This document shows, one piece after another, positions 13,320 to 24,185 of a stretch of 64,000 nucleotides of DNA. A program made the position numbers and the translations under genes. Origin of the DNA: Ceratobasidium sp. AG-K (taxonomy: Eukaryota > Basidiomycota > Agaricomycetes > Cantharellales > Ceratobasidiaceae). The DNA lies in NCBI GenBank assembly GCA_037039685.1, contig JAWNGF010000001.1, positions 5,146,001 to 5,210,000 of the forward strand, given 5' to 3'. The notes under the pieces were generated by a model that was given only the letters and a program-made list of their open reading frames with translations, was not told the DNA's origin and searched no databases. Each line of letters opens with the position of its first letter. Position 1 is the first letter of the stretch.

Positions 13320-14143
13320 TCAAGCAATCACACATTCGCGTCCTAGATCTTTCCCGCCGGGGCAGGTCTGAAACGCCATGGGGTTCATATCCAAGAACGT
13401 AGTTCGAGCTACGTTATCATCCAGCTGATAAGCCGCTAGGGCCCCCCGTTCAGATCGTCCGACGTATCCCACCATCAGTTTATGGGGCATCTGTCGGGTT
13501 ACGATCTCGAACTCGTCCAGGGCCGCTGAAACCACTGGGCCGTCTAGAAATGCCCGATATTCGAAAACCAGGGTTGACCTGTTGCCTTATAATGGGGATC
13601 GAGTTAATTTTTTTTACCAGGACAAGGAGGCTATGGTATCGCAGCTCACCCGTTAGAAGGGGTTGAACAATTGGGTTAAACGCATCTAAAAGTAGGGTCC
13701 TGTCTGGATAGGTTTTTGCAACGCTGTATTGCTGCTTGTAGAGGTTGTTGGGAGTTTTTTCGTAAGAGGATTGTGTTGGCTTGAAGAGCCTGTCCGCAAC
13801 GACGACGCCCGTCATGGAGTCGCGCTTGAATGAGAGCCGCGCGCTAGGAGTAGGGCAAGAATTCACAGGAGGGCCCGAATCGGAGTAAACGCTGTAGACT
13901 CGAATCTCTATGAAACCATCGACAAGAGTTTCGCCCATAAAGTGTAGAAGTAGGGCGTCTACTGATCGGAACGACGTAGCCAGGTCCAGCCGGTAGAGCA
14001 TACGGCGATAGTCCTTCATGAGCTCTGTATCCTCTCTGTCCTGAAGGTTTGTGAGGGAGAAATTCGGATCAAGGAAGTTGGTTTCAAGTACACGTATGAG
14101 TTTATAACACTCAACTCACCGCTCTCGGGTTTAGGTTCGCCAT
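13320..14143 (-). CDS. Unrecognised family, copy 1 (226 residues)
   Basis: Three exons, complement(join(13320..13585, 13650..14040, 14120..14143)), all splice junctions GT-AG and in phase. The protein shares four blocks with the genes at 21864-24185 and 43752-44837. A: YRRMLYRLDLATSF...LLHFMGE...DGFIEIR. B (weak here): LSFKRDSMTGVVVADRLF. C: YPDRTLLLDAFNPIVQPLL, followed across the second intron by TLVFEYRAF. D: KLMVGYVGRSERGALAAYQL. It ends in the tail CVIA, which fits a CaaX prenylation motif (C, two aliphatic residues, A) and is shared with copy 2. This is the shortest, most compact member; the other two have long Pro/Ser-rich inserts between the blocks. No signal peptide or membrane segment. 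I do not recognise the family and assign no function. Confidence 0.7.
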
Positions 14144-15443
14144 AATGTTTGCTACTAGCTGCTAACTAGGATGAGGGTTGGTGATGATTGAGTGGACAGA
14201 TCACGCATATACCAGTTGGTTCCCTTGATATAGTGCGATAGAGCGGCTGGGATGAGCCAACAGGAGTCGTGGAAGAGAACAAAAGCCATTGTTCGGTTCC
14301 GAGCATACGGGAAAGGGGTGGCTGTCAACCCGACACGATGAGGTCACGTGCTAACAGCACTAAGAGACTAAAAACTGCGGCGGAGCCACACTTCAAGTGG
14401 TCTGTCCGATAAAGAGTTGATATTGGAGATCTTTATTCGGGAGTATTTGTTATACCCCGACTCCTCGTACTCAGAGGCTGGACAAACAGGCTAACGGTTG
14501 TAGGCTATAGTCTTGATGCTCAATTGAAATCGCTCCCTTTTTCTTGGACTTTTCTCCCATTGAACAATCAGATGTGGCACTAAGCGAAGCGCTTGCGATT
14601 CAGATATTTTACCCACTGCCGACGTCACCATTCATTATGCCAGTGAACATCATATTCTTTGATGCAACTGTCATTTAGCTGGTCAGATCGCTCCGGTTTA
14701 TCAATTCAGCGCTTGGCGTTGAAGTTTCAGTCTGGCGAGCGACTGGCTACGCATGTCCACAAAATTTCAAAGAATGCACTTCCACCCGAGGTGGGCTGGG
14801 ATAGTACGCACGGCCTAATGATATACACGGGGTTCCTCCCAAGTTGAGTGCATATTCCACTGCGTGTTCGGTTGTCTACAAATACTTTCAGATGAACGAG
14901 CTCCGCGTAAAAAGTTCCGTGATCAGCTCTCCTGCGCCTCGAGTGTAAGGCAAAAGATTTTGGGCACGACCTTTTACGAGGCGAGCTGCCAGGCTCGGAG
15001 CCGCATGGTCTATTGTTCTATCTGGATAGCCTTTACCCATAATACCTCGCCCCAGAAAAGGCTTCCAGAGCATTATACTGGGTTATGTTTATGCCCTGTG
15101 TTCGGTCTCTGACAGCTGTATGCGTGGGATTTTGGGGATCCCTCGAACAGCAAGGGCGCCACAGAACATCACGTGCCCCAGTGTGATGTAATAGGACGGA
15201 TGAGGATCAATATACCCTCCTCAGCTGCCCTGTGCGGTCTCGCAACTCGCGTGTGTATGTGCTTGTATGGACAAAGGAAACGTTTTTTTTTTTTTTTTGA
15301 CCATTAAATACTTAGGAATACCATATCACATTCAAAGTCCTTCTTGATATTAATACGACACCGGCCCGTACCACGTTTTTCCCACATTCACCGCAACGCA
15401 AGACTGGTTTGCCTCGCGTTGGCGCGGTCCGGACAGTCTGAGG
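14144..15443. other. Intergenic 1.3 kb, with a 16-T homopolymer
   Basis: Upstream region of the minus-strand copy 1 gene (an AT-rich ACTATATC-like element lies on the minus strand near 14230) and of the plus-strand membrane-protein gene. A run of 16 T lies at 15283-15298. The short frames at 14659-14847 and 14864-15112 have no coding character. Confidence 0.5.
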
Positions 15444-15454
15444 TATATATTTAA
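15444..15454 (+). promoter_or_regulatory. TATA-like box upstream of the 15.5-kb gene
   Basis: TATATATTTAA lies 34 bp before the ATG at 15488 and is the only strong TATA-like element in the flank. Its position suggests the core promoter; the transcript would have a short leader. Confidence 0.4.
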
Positions 15455-15487
15455 GCTGTCAGTCATCGGATGATCTTATGAGCCGCG

Positions 15488-17136
15488 ATGGTGTGTTCAA
15501 ATCGCGGCAATTTTGGCGACCCTACAGCCACTGACACCTCGTGCTTTACCCGATTTTGCTTTACATTACCTGGTAGAATCGTGTCGATCGTAGACAAGAG
15601 CCCACCGATAGCAACACGCAAACCGAGGAACCCACTGCCCCTCCATCTACCTCCGAACCTACCACGACACCCTCACGTACCACGGATTCGCCATCTCAAA
15701 CCACTCGAACCTCATCATCGACTGAGGAGCCAACGGCATCCACGACTAGATCAACTTCGACGATTGTTAGTGATACTACAACCTCTCGGTAAGCAGCTTA
15801 ATAGCACCTTGAACGAATTGTAACTTACGCTACGTAGAGAGACGTCGACTTCGTCCCCCACGACAACGACCGAAACAACCTCCCAACCCGAAGCTTCAGA
15901 GTTAACCTCAACTACCGGTTCACCAACCTCTTCAACCGTATCCCAAACAACGGGAGTGTAACATCCGTTACGGCCAGCAGTACATCACAAAGTGAGACTA
16001 TCCGCAGTACATCGTTGCAATCCACATCCTTCCTCCTATCCTCCCTGTCAGTTGTCTCCTCATCAACTGCATCCTCGTCCTTGGGGGTATTGACACACCG
16101 TCCCCAACCACTCAAACATCTGCTTCGCAATCCACTGATTCAAGTACCTCGTCAGCTTCTGGCTCGATTATAGCCTCGTCCTCACGTCTAGATAGTCAGA
16201 CCTCCGCCCCGACAACCGCTGCACCAACGCCGACACCAAATTCCACTAATGTTCGTGATACTACTAGTTCCGAGCCTGGGTCAACCTCTGGCGTAACCAG
16301 CGTTGTAATCACCAGTGTGACTACAATTGGCGGAGTAGTGTCAACTGTAGGCCAGCCCATTTTGTCCCTTGCACGATTCTCATACGATTGAACTCGCAGT
16401 ATACGCGGTAGTTCCGACTCTCGCAACAGGTCCAGAAAGTTCTTCTGGCCTCAGCCCGCGTACCTCAAAGATCGTGGGGGGCGTCGTTGGCGGCACATTC
16501 GCCATACTCGGTTTACTATTGTTCTTGTTCTTTATCAGCCGCCGTCGCCGAAAGATCCAAGCTGCACAAAGTGCCCCTCGACTTCAAGCCCCCCGCCAAA
16601 TGCTAGACACGGAGGATTTTGACCTGAGCGAGCCCGGTCCAGCTCCATACCAATATGGTGTTGTCGGTGCCCGCGCAAACCCCAACGCAAGTGGCAGCAT
16701 ATTCCACGAGGTTCTCCCGGGCACTAGTGCGCACACATACTCACGTAGTATTGTCGGCGAAAACGATCCGCTCTTGGTTCATCATATGAGAGGGGGTTCT
16801 ACAGACATTCGACAGTATCGCGACGTCTTCACCTCGAGAGTCCACTCATTTCCGAGCGTCCTCGACCACAGGGCTACTTTACGACACGAGTGATCCTTTG
16901 CTTCGATGGGATCCAGTTCTTCGCGGCCTCACCCGGCAGCTGTGGCCAAAGCCCTCGAAGCAAGATCGCGGGCCTCGGACCAGCATAGTTATCCGCCTTC
17001 CGCATATCATGGCCCTCCGCCACAGTCCTCTATACCGTCAGCCAGTGGCGTTGTGGTGCACCGGGATGCTGGGAGAGTGGACGTATCAGACAGCGTGGCT
17101 CCTCCCGCGTATCCTGACAATGGTTCCGGTCGTTGA
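15488..17136 (+). pseudogene. Disrupted gene for a Ser/Thr-rich single-pass membrane protein
   Basis: Coherent Ser/Thr-rich coding runs from about 15600 (EPTAPPSTSEPTTTPS) through an intron at about 15789-15838. It then changes frame near 15955-15965, again in a GGGGG run near 16082-16086, and again between about 16830 and 16906. A transmembrane segment, VVGGTFAILGLLLFLFFI, followed by RRRRK lies at about 16480-16560. The C-terminal piece MGSSSSRPHP...GVVVHRDAGRVD ends PPAYPDNGSGR at 17136. The architecture (Ser/Thr-rich exterior, single TM, basic stop-transfer, tail with G-V-V-V-H-x-D-x-G-R-V) matches the intact gene at 29122-30507. At least three shifts, each one base, cannot be explained by introns. 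Either a decaying paralogue or assembly indels. Confidence 0.6.
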
Positions 17137-17367
17137 TTTGTTCTTTCTTGCATCGTCGCTCTTTAATTATTTCGTTATCCGGACAGTTGCATCACTTACA
17201 TGGACATCCTGTTACATTACCCCTGTATCGTGTGGACCCATTGGGAATATATCGTATAGCTGACGTGAGCGAATTTATTGCTCAAACTTTTCAAATTCGC
17301 TCTTCAACCAGCCGAGTTCATGTTGCAAGGGTCACCATAGGGCGACAAATACTCTACAGCCTTGAAC

Positions 17368-18755
17368 ATGTCTTTGGCTAGCGGTCGATTCGCATATGGC
17401 ACTGTTCGAAATGTTTCGGCGATAATTGTTCGTTCCTTGTCTACTTCGCATACATTGGCGGTAACTCAAGACGTCAGGCCATCAAAAGACATGCGGCCTC
17501 AAAGCAACAATCCAATATTGCATGTGCAAACTTATTCTGGGATTCGAAACATGGCTTATGGCCTATACATCCTGCGCACCATTGAGAAGAAATACGGACA
17601 TATAGAATCGTACCTCTTTCCACGGGTGAGGATCATTCCTCCCACTTGCCCCGTGAAATCAACCGAGAACTTGTCATACAGGAGTCGGGAACGAACGAAT
17701 ATCATCCAACATTCTACTTCAAATTCCGCGACCCCAGCTCGTACAAATCTCTAGAAAGGCCGTTTACTCGTCTGGACCTGTCCGGCGTAGATTGGGAAAC
17801 ACAGCCTAATCACACGGTTGGATTGAACCAAATACGGCATCTGATTTGGCCAACTTCAGATGGTAGGTTTAAAGGTCACATCAGAACAGAATCATATGAT
17901 CTAATGCACACATACTCTCCCTCAAGTTACTCAAATGAATCCTCGCTCTCTGGAGGAGACGGGGCCTACAGATAGTACAGTCAAGGAGTCCGAGAGTCGT
18001 TTTAAACCTCGCATCGGTATCTCTGAAAGGTCAGAATGTGCGTTTGTCGACCATGAATAGTGAGGCTGCTCTCATATCATGTCTTTCGGTGGACAGATCC
18101 TATGCCATCCTTTACGCACAAAACAATCAACCAGCAAGACAAGCCACGCATAGAACGTGCGCTTGCGTCCTGGAGGCCAGCCGCGGAGAAATCTTGGAGC
18201 CAGAGCCCACCTAAAGCGTCGCGCAAATCAATCCATGAGGTTGCAGATGAGCTTCTGGGTAATCACCCTGACACCCTCGCTGCCCCGCAAAAGCGGTCAC
18301 CTAGCCGGGCCACTGGCGAAAAGGATGCGGATGACGCATCCGATGGCGGCGAACAGGACTCCGCAATGCCGATGGCTCCGGCGGACCATCGCCAACTATT
18401 TAAAGTGCACTCGCGAAAGAATTTCCGGCAGGTTCGCGACTCGCGTGAATCCCTGTCCAGCCCCTCAAATAGCGTCGAGACAAGTGTTGAAGATAATCCA
18501 TCTTCCGATTCGAGCACGGCCGTTAACGAGCCCCGTCACGTTTCACCCAAAATACCTGAACAGCTCGGTTCGAAACGCTTGCATCAGCTCTCTCAGACGC
18601 GACTTGCGGCAGCTGCAGCCAAAGCGCAATCGATATCAAAGCAGCAGCAGATGATTGAAGAGGAAAACCGGAAAAAATTGGAGGCTGAGTCTGAAGCTCG
18701 AACTTCAGCCCCACAAAAAGAACATTCAATATGGTCCCGGTTCTTGGGCCGGTGA
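17368..18755 (+). CDS. Probable mitochondrial protein, 395 residues
   Basis: Four exons: 17368-17625, 17682-17862, 17927-18016, 18097-18755, all in phase with GT-AG introns of 56-80 bp. The N-terminus MSLASGRFAYGTVRNVSAII followed by VRSLSTSHTLA is a typical mitochondrial presequence: Arg, Ser and hydrophobics, no acids, with RSLSTS as a likely cleavage site. The folded core (VQTYSGIRNMAYGLYILRTI, EKKYGHIESYLFPR, TFYFKFRD) is conserved-looking. The C-terminal half is hydrophilic and ends in a Gln/Glu/Lys-rich probable coiled coil (QQQMIEEENRKKLEAESEAR). The core recalls small fungal mitochondrial ribosome or translation factors, but I cannot name it. The internal donor at 18017 was chosen because it gives an uninterrupted RIDPMPSFTHK junction. 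Confidence 0.7.
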
Positions 18756-21700
18756 CTTATCTTATATGTATATTCTTCTACTACAAGCAATACACCCACT
18801 GCCCCAACTATTATTATACGAGCTTGAGGCCGCATGACATGAGTATACAAGGTCTCCCCCTTCAGGTTTCACCATACCGCACCGAAATGATGGAATCATC
18901 TGTAACTTATGTGATTGACGCTGAGCTGTACCTGCTGATACTCCGATCGGTGCGTACGACACGGATCCTCCCGATTTGTTGTCTTTGAGCATCTCGATTC
19001 TCGATTACCCCTAATTGAAATGAATTGAAATTGATGTACAGTGCACTTCGAGTCGGAGTCAAAGCTATACACCACCAAAAACGAACGATTTCCTCAGCTA
19101 TCGCGCACTCCTATTTGGTGCCACAATACAGTTAGCTTTCATCTTATATGGGCATACTGTCCAATGGGTTCCCAAAGGTATACATCGACAGGTCACGTTG
19201 AACTAGCTCGGTTGTTACAACGCCAGTCGTCTCGCAAATCATGCAACCCTATCAACATCACGACACCTGTTTGTTGTTTGGCTTGATGCTCATTGTCTCC
19301 GTGGCATGTGGTTTTGCGATGCGTTTATGATGTATAGAGCGATGTTCAATTCACAAACAAACTGCTGATGTTAGGAGTGGTGAGTGAGTCTCCATTGCCC
19401 CCAACACGCACGCACCGCCGAGTGTTTTGGAGGGAGACTCGGACGTGGACGGAATGAGCGGGAAAGCGAAGATAAGCACATGCCCCCGTTTGCCTTTGAG
19501 ATACTTAAATTTGTATGCCCGCTACTTGGGTGAATACGATAGATTCGTTTGGGTAAAACTTCCGCCGTCTCACCCTTAGGACTCGCGTGCTTAGCACCGG
19601 GATCTTGCTTGCTTTCGTTCGCTACCGATCGTCGGAAAACGATGCCGGGCAATAGACTGGGTATATGCGTATTGTTCTCATGCGAGTAATAATTTAAAGC
19701 GCCTTCGATTGTCGGAATTCAGTGTTTAGACCGAGTACCTTTAAGCTGCTCTGGAGCGTTATCATTATAGCAGCCCAGTCTTGGAGCCCCAACCTTATCA
19801 CTCTATGTCACGTATATCTGTCGGCCTCCATGCCTCGTGCGGAGTGATAATAGTAAACCCTCGTGTCTGGATTCCACATCGCGCTGCACAAGCACCGCCA
19901 GGTCTGTGCCTAGTTGTGCCTAGAATGTTGTAGGTCTTGCCTTGTGCCGCCTAATGGAGCGTAAGGCTCTTGTCCAGCAACGCATTCCTTGGCCACGAGA
20001 GTCTCCATATACCTACATCCGATTATGTTTTTCGGTGCAAAACTGGACCCGGATCCGATGGTGTGTGTTCGGCTTGTCTTCAACGTTAGGCCGATGCGGC
20101 TCGTTGCTCTTTGCTCGCTGAGAAAACATATTTCTAAAGCGAATGAACACTGCTCGTGGATGTAATAGCTAATGTAATTCACTATGCTCCACTACACGTG
20201 CAATGCCCCGTAATTCTGGGAAAATATCTTTATAAGCTTAATTTGACCCGGTTGAGTGGTGCATTGGTACCCACCTGAGAAAGTGACCCCATTGGTAGAG
20301 TATATCGCAAAGTGCGTTTCAGCAGTTGTGTCTGTGCTATCGGTGCTCCAACTCTCACATTCCAGCCGGGCCGTGCTTCAATTACTGCGGTCATTCAAGT
20401 GATCAGCCAACCGGATTCCTTTTCATGGGGTGTTATTTCCTGTTGTTTGGTTTCTCGGGTATTTAAATTGCACAACATAAACCCAGCCCAACGTGGCCTT
20501 TATTATTGTACGTACAAATGGCCCCTGGTGGGCTATTAGGTCATTCTCCAAAAGGACACCCACGGTCACGACATAAGCGACCTGAAGCGACCACTAGAGA
20601 TTATTCTTCCAAACGGAGGCTCAAACGCGGCACGGAAAGGCAATGTCCAGATTGCACCGAGTCACCCCCAAAGCGGGCGCAACGAGTCGAGACCTCCAAA
20701 CATTTCTAACAAAGAGGGTTGAAGAAGGATGAACCGCAGAAAAGCTGGTTTATTGTGAGACGGCTATGCTGGAAAACCAGATCCATGCGATTACGCCTCG
20801 GGCAAGGGTAATAAAAAGCTGGAGGGCGCTGCCGCTTAATCTATTCCTTGCGATGCGTACCTACGACCTCCAAAGCAAGAAGAGTAATAGGGAATTAGAG
20901 CGATTCTTTTGTAGCGCGAGCGTAATCCTCCGTATGGTAATTCAATAGGCCAGCTGTTGGACGTTGTGGTTGGTGGCGCTCTATCTTGAGAGAATAGGAG
21001 GGGATGATGTGACGAAAGCAGTGTGATTTGGCGGTGAGATTAAGCCGGTCTGTGGGTGATTGATTATCGCTTGCAGAACCTCTCCTATATCCAGGCTTCA
21101 GATTCCGGTCAACATCGAGGAGCGGCAAGCAAGTGGGGTCACGTGCAAAGCTTCTTTAGGTGATCTGACCAATCTCTGAAAGCACACGTTGTATACATGC
21201 GGCAGGAGAACACGCGTTAGTGAGCTGTCCAACACTGAGACTCAAGAGGCCTCAAGCCGATGATGCGTACCAGCCTACTCCTCGTTCCTGCTCCCCTTCG
21301 GCTGTGTCACAAGTCCACAGCATCCCTCCCAGACGACTCCTCTTGAACCCTTGTAAAATTTTCAGAAACCTATCGATCAGCAGTGCCATACATGGAGCGA
21401 ATAAGCTTCACGAAATAGCACATTTGCCGAAGTCACCCTTCGTAATGGTCCACCGGCGCTTCATGTCATGAAAACCCCGGACTGAAGCAGCTACTCATGG
21501 GGAGCTTGTATGCTCGGGTGTGGCGACCTATGGGCCCCGAGATTCCCAAGTGTTCGGTACACCAGCTAGATTGGAGCGAAGAATATAACAGCCCCCCTCT
21601 CAGCGGTTGGACTGAACTACCTTCTTTCACGACGCTCGCTGATATTTCCCGGCTCTTCTTCGAGCACGATCCTTACGCTCTTGTAAATGCACCTTTAACT

Positions 21701-21863
21701 GGTGAGCACGAACAATACGCTAGCCCAATTATGATGTGCTTACCTGAGGACTGAATGATCCAAATATAGTTACTATATCTGACCACCACCCACCCTATTC
21801 CTACTTGTGCTGCCGCCACCACAACATCAACCGGTCCTTCCCTTCGCTCTTTCCCTTACCAGG
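18756..21863. other. Gene-poor 3.1 kb
   Basis: No recognisable gene. Frames at 19371-19652 and 19910-20182 (-) and 20506-20709 (+) lack protein-like composition or splice continuity. A plus-strand frame at 21497-21754 (85 residues, MGSLYARVWRPMGPE to MMCLPED) has fairly normal codon use and could be a small gene or an orphan exon, but nothing supports it further. The last 100 bp is a pyrimidine-rich leader of the copy 2 gene. Confidence 0.45.
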
Positions 21864-24185
21864 ATGTCCTCCCAAAGGCGGGACTTCCGCCGAATGCTCT
21901 ACCGCCTAGACCTGGCGACCTCGTACCCCTCGATTCCTGCCCTTATTCAGCACTTCATGGACGAGACGGCCCTCGATGGCGTTGTGGAGGTGAAGATGGT
22001 CGCAAGTCCTCCAAGGGTAACTCCTCCAACAGCCAAGGGGAAGCGTAGCAATAAGCCTCCCCCAACTCCGTCTACCCCCCTCCACCTACGACATCTGTGA
22101 TATCGTTTCGTCGGGAAGGGAGGGACGTCAATGCAGTCGCGCTGTTTGGGCCGGCATCAGCACCTTCATCGCCTTCGCGAAGGAGGAACGAGGTGGCTTA
22201 CAGCCTAACATCGAGTCAACTCTTGCCGCCCTCAATATGCCAGAGATGGTGGTGAAGAAGCGCTATCCCCCTCGAACTACTCTTGTCTGGGTGTTTGCAC
22301 CGTTGGTGCAAAAGCTCCTCGACGAAGGTGCCGACACCGTGATGTTCGAGGTCCGCAGTTACATTGCTGGGGCTGACTCAGTTCGCGAGTCTCAGTCAAC
22401 GCTCTCGCCCGTTTCACCATACGGGACCGCGCACTCGACCACCGAGGCATCACCGTCTGTGCTTGCATCGGGGTCCACGCCAGGCTCGGGGGGAGTTGGG
22501 TCGGGATATGACGATGGGCCTGCAACTCAATATGCCCAATCACCTGCCGCTTATCCGCATGCAGACAACAAAGCTCCCATACTCACAGAGCTCCATCGCC
22601 GTCCTCAAGAGCTCCGGGCAGAGGCTACGTCTTATGACCCCCCACGACCCTCCCACTACTCCCCCGTACGGCGGCATGCGTCGGCGCCCATGCAGTCTCC
22701 CGACGCTGGCGCACCTCATTGGTCCTATCCACAGCCTGGAGCTTGGTCTACGGCCACGGGTTATAGTGATCTGCAACCACTACCGTCCGCTCCTGTCTGG
22801 GAACCGTCGCTCGGCTCGGAAGGCTGGAACGAGCCATCGGAGTCAACCTGGCAAGCCAGCTCTACTCCTGGGTCCTATGGCTATTCAACAATCCCTCCTC
22901 TCCCATGGCAGACACTGCAGCACTCACCATACACGCCTGGTGCCCTGGAGCCAATCGCCGACCAGATGTACTTTGACACGACGACCCCCTCTGGCTTCCC
23001 GGAAGGTTTTTACATGCCGGATTCTAGCTTAGGTGACCAACCAGGCTTTTCGTCAGACGCTCCAGGGACCATGACAACTCGAAGCGGGGATACTTCGATG
23101 GCAGGATACACTTCACCTAGCGTTAGCTTTCAGGGGGACAATCGGACCGTCAGCTGGCAGGCGCAGTACCCATACCTCGGCGCACTTGATGTTCCACAGA
23201 GCGAGGCATTTTCCTATTCAACTCCCCCGCGCGCTCATAGGGAAGAAGCCGCTACCACCTCGGAGTTCGATCAGCGCCTCAGTCCCGGAAGTCCTACTTC
23301 CCCTCCTGATTCTTCGGAACGCGACTCGCTCACGCCCACACTTACGAATCCAGGCTACGACCGAGCCCCTCCTGCACCTGCACCAGTTCCCGCGCTGCGA
23401 AAGCAGTGGCCATTCGCTCGTGGGTCTGCGAATCAACCTGCAAACCGAGCTGTAAGCGCATATACCCCCGTCTCTTCCGCACCAAACACGGCCGGGCCAC
23501 TCTCGCTTCGTTCTTTCTCTGCAATGTTACCACGTTCGCGCGTGCGCCTTCGGTCATCGTCCCCCGAGCCCACTAGGGAAGCGTCAATACGGGGAGCTAA
23601 GCGGCTCAAAGTGAATCCCACACTCCAGCGAGCTTCCACCTCCACCCTGCGGACGTAGCTTCGCCTCCGCCCTTGTCCGCAGGCTCCTCCAGTTCTGCAC
23701 ACCGGTCAATAAAGTCTCGTGTTTCTTCGACTATTCGATCAGCAAGTGCGGCTCACCGTTCTTACAAGACGGTTTCCCCTACTGACCTGGCCCCCACGCA
23801 AGAGCAATCGGAACTCGACAGCAGCTTACTCGAAATCCTGACACGCCCTGCTCCTTACAAGCGGATGCTCGGCTACGCGGCCCGTCAACAAGACGGCAGC
23901 ATCGCCGCCTACGAGCTGTCTGATTCTGTCGCAGTGACCACGGGCAGCGACACGCTACTAGGCCTCGGGTTGAGTAGTGTCACCAACGTAGCAGCTCTGG
24001 GTATGGAGCTCGGCCGCCGTGCGGCGCGCAGACAGCAAGGGTCAAACTTACGCAATACTGCTGAAACTCCAAACGTGTACGGAGAGCACGCGGCTCCTCA
24101 ACAGCCTCGAGGCGGCGACGGCCGAGCGGGGATTTTTCGTGGGGCTACATCCAGGCCAGGATGGCATGGCTGTGTGATTGCGTGA
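21864..24185 (+). CDS. Unrecognised family, copy 2 (long form, gene model uncertain)
   Basis: ATG 21864 starts MSSQRRDFRRMLYRLDLATS, block A of the family. Block C (KKRYPPRTTLVWVFAPLVQ, then DTVMFEVRSY) starts at about 22249 and block D (PYKRMLGYAARQQDGSIAAY) at about 23845. The tail is CVIA. Between C and D lie about 450 Pro/Ser/Tyr-rich residues, probably disordered. One open model is join(21864..22016, 22204..23654, 23693..24185), about 698 residues, but its last intron is only 38 bp. Its first intron also contains a well-preserved block B (VISFRREGRDVNAVALFG, about 22104-22157) that copy 3 codes in a continuous exon. If block B is coding, the gene has one-base frame breaks near 22075-22085 (a C run) and near 22190-22210. 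Either the copy is decaying, has lost block B to an intron, or the sequence has indels. Confidence 0.6.

Noticed and set aside
15283..15298. Run of 16 T as a Pol III terminator or replication element
   Set aside because: No tRNA or other Pol III gene precedes it; treated as a simple homopolymer.
19371..19652. Minus-strand frame of 93 codons
   Set aside because: No motif, no splice partners, isolated in a gene-poor stretch.
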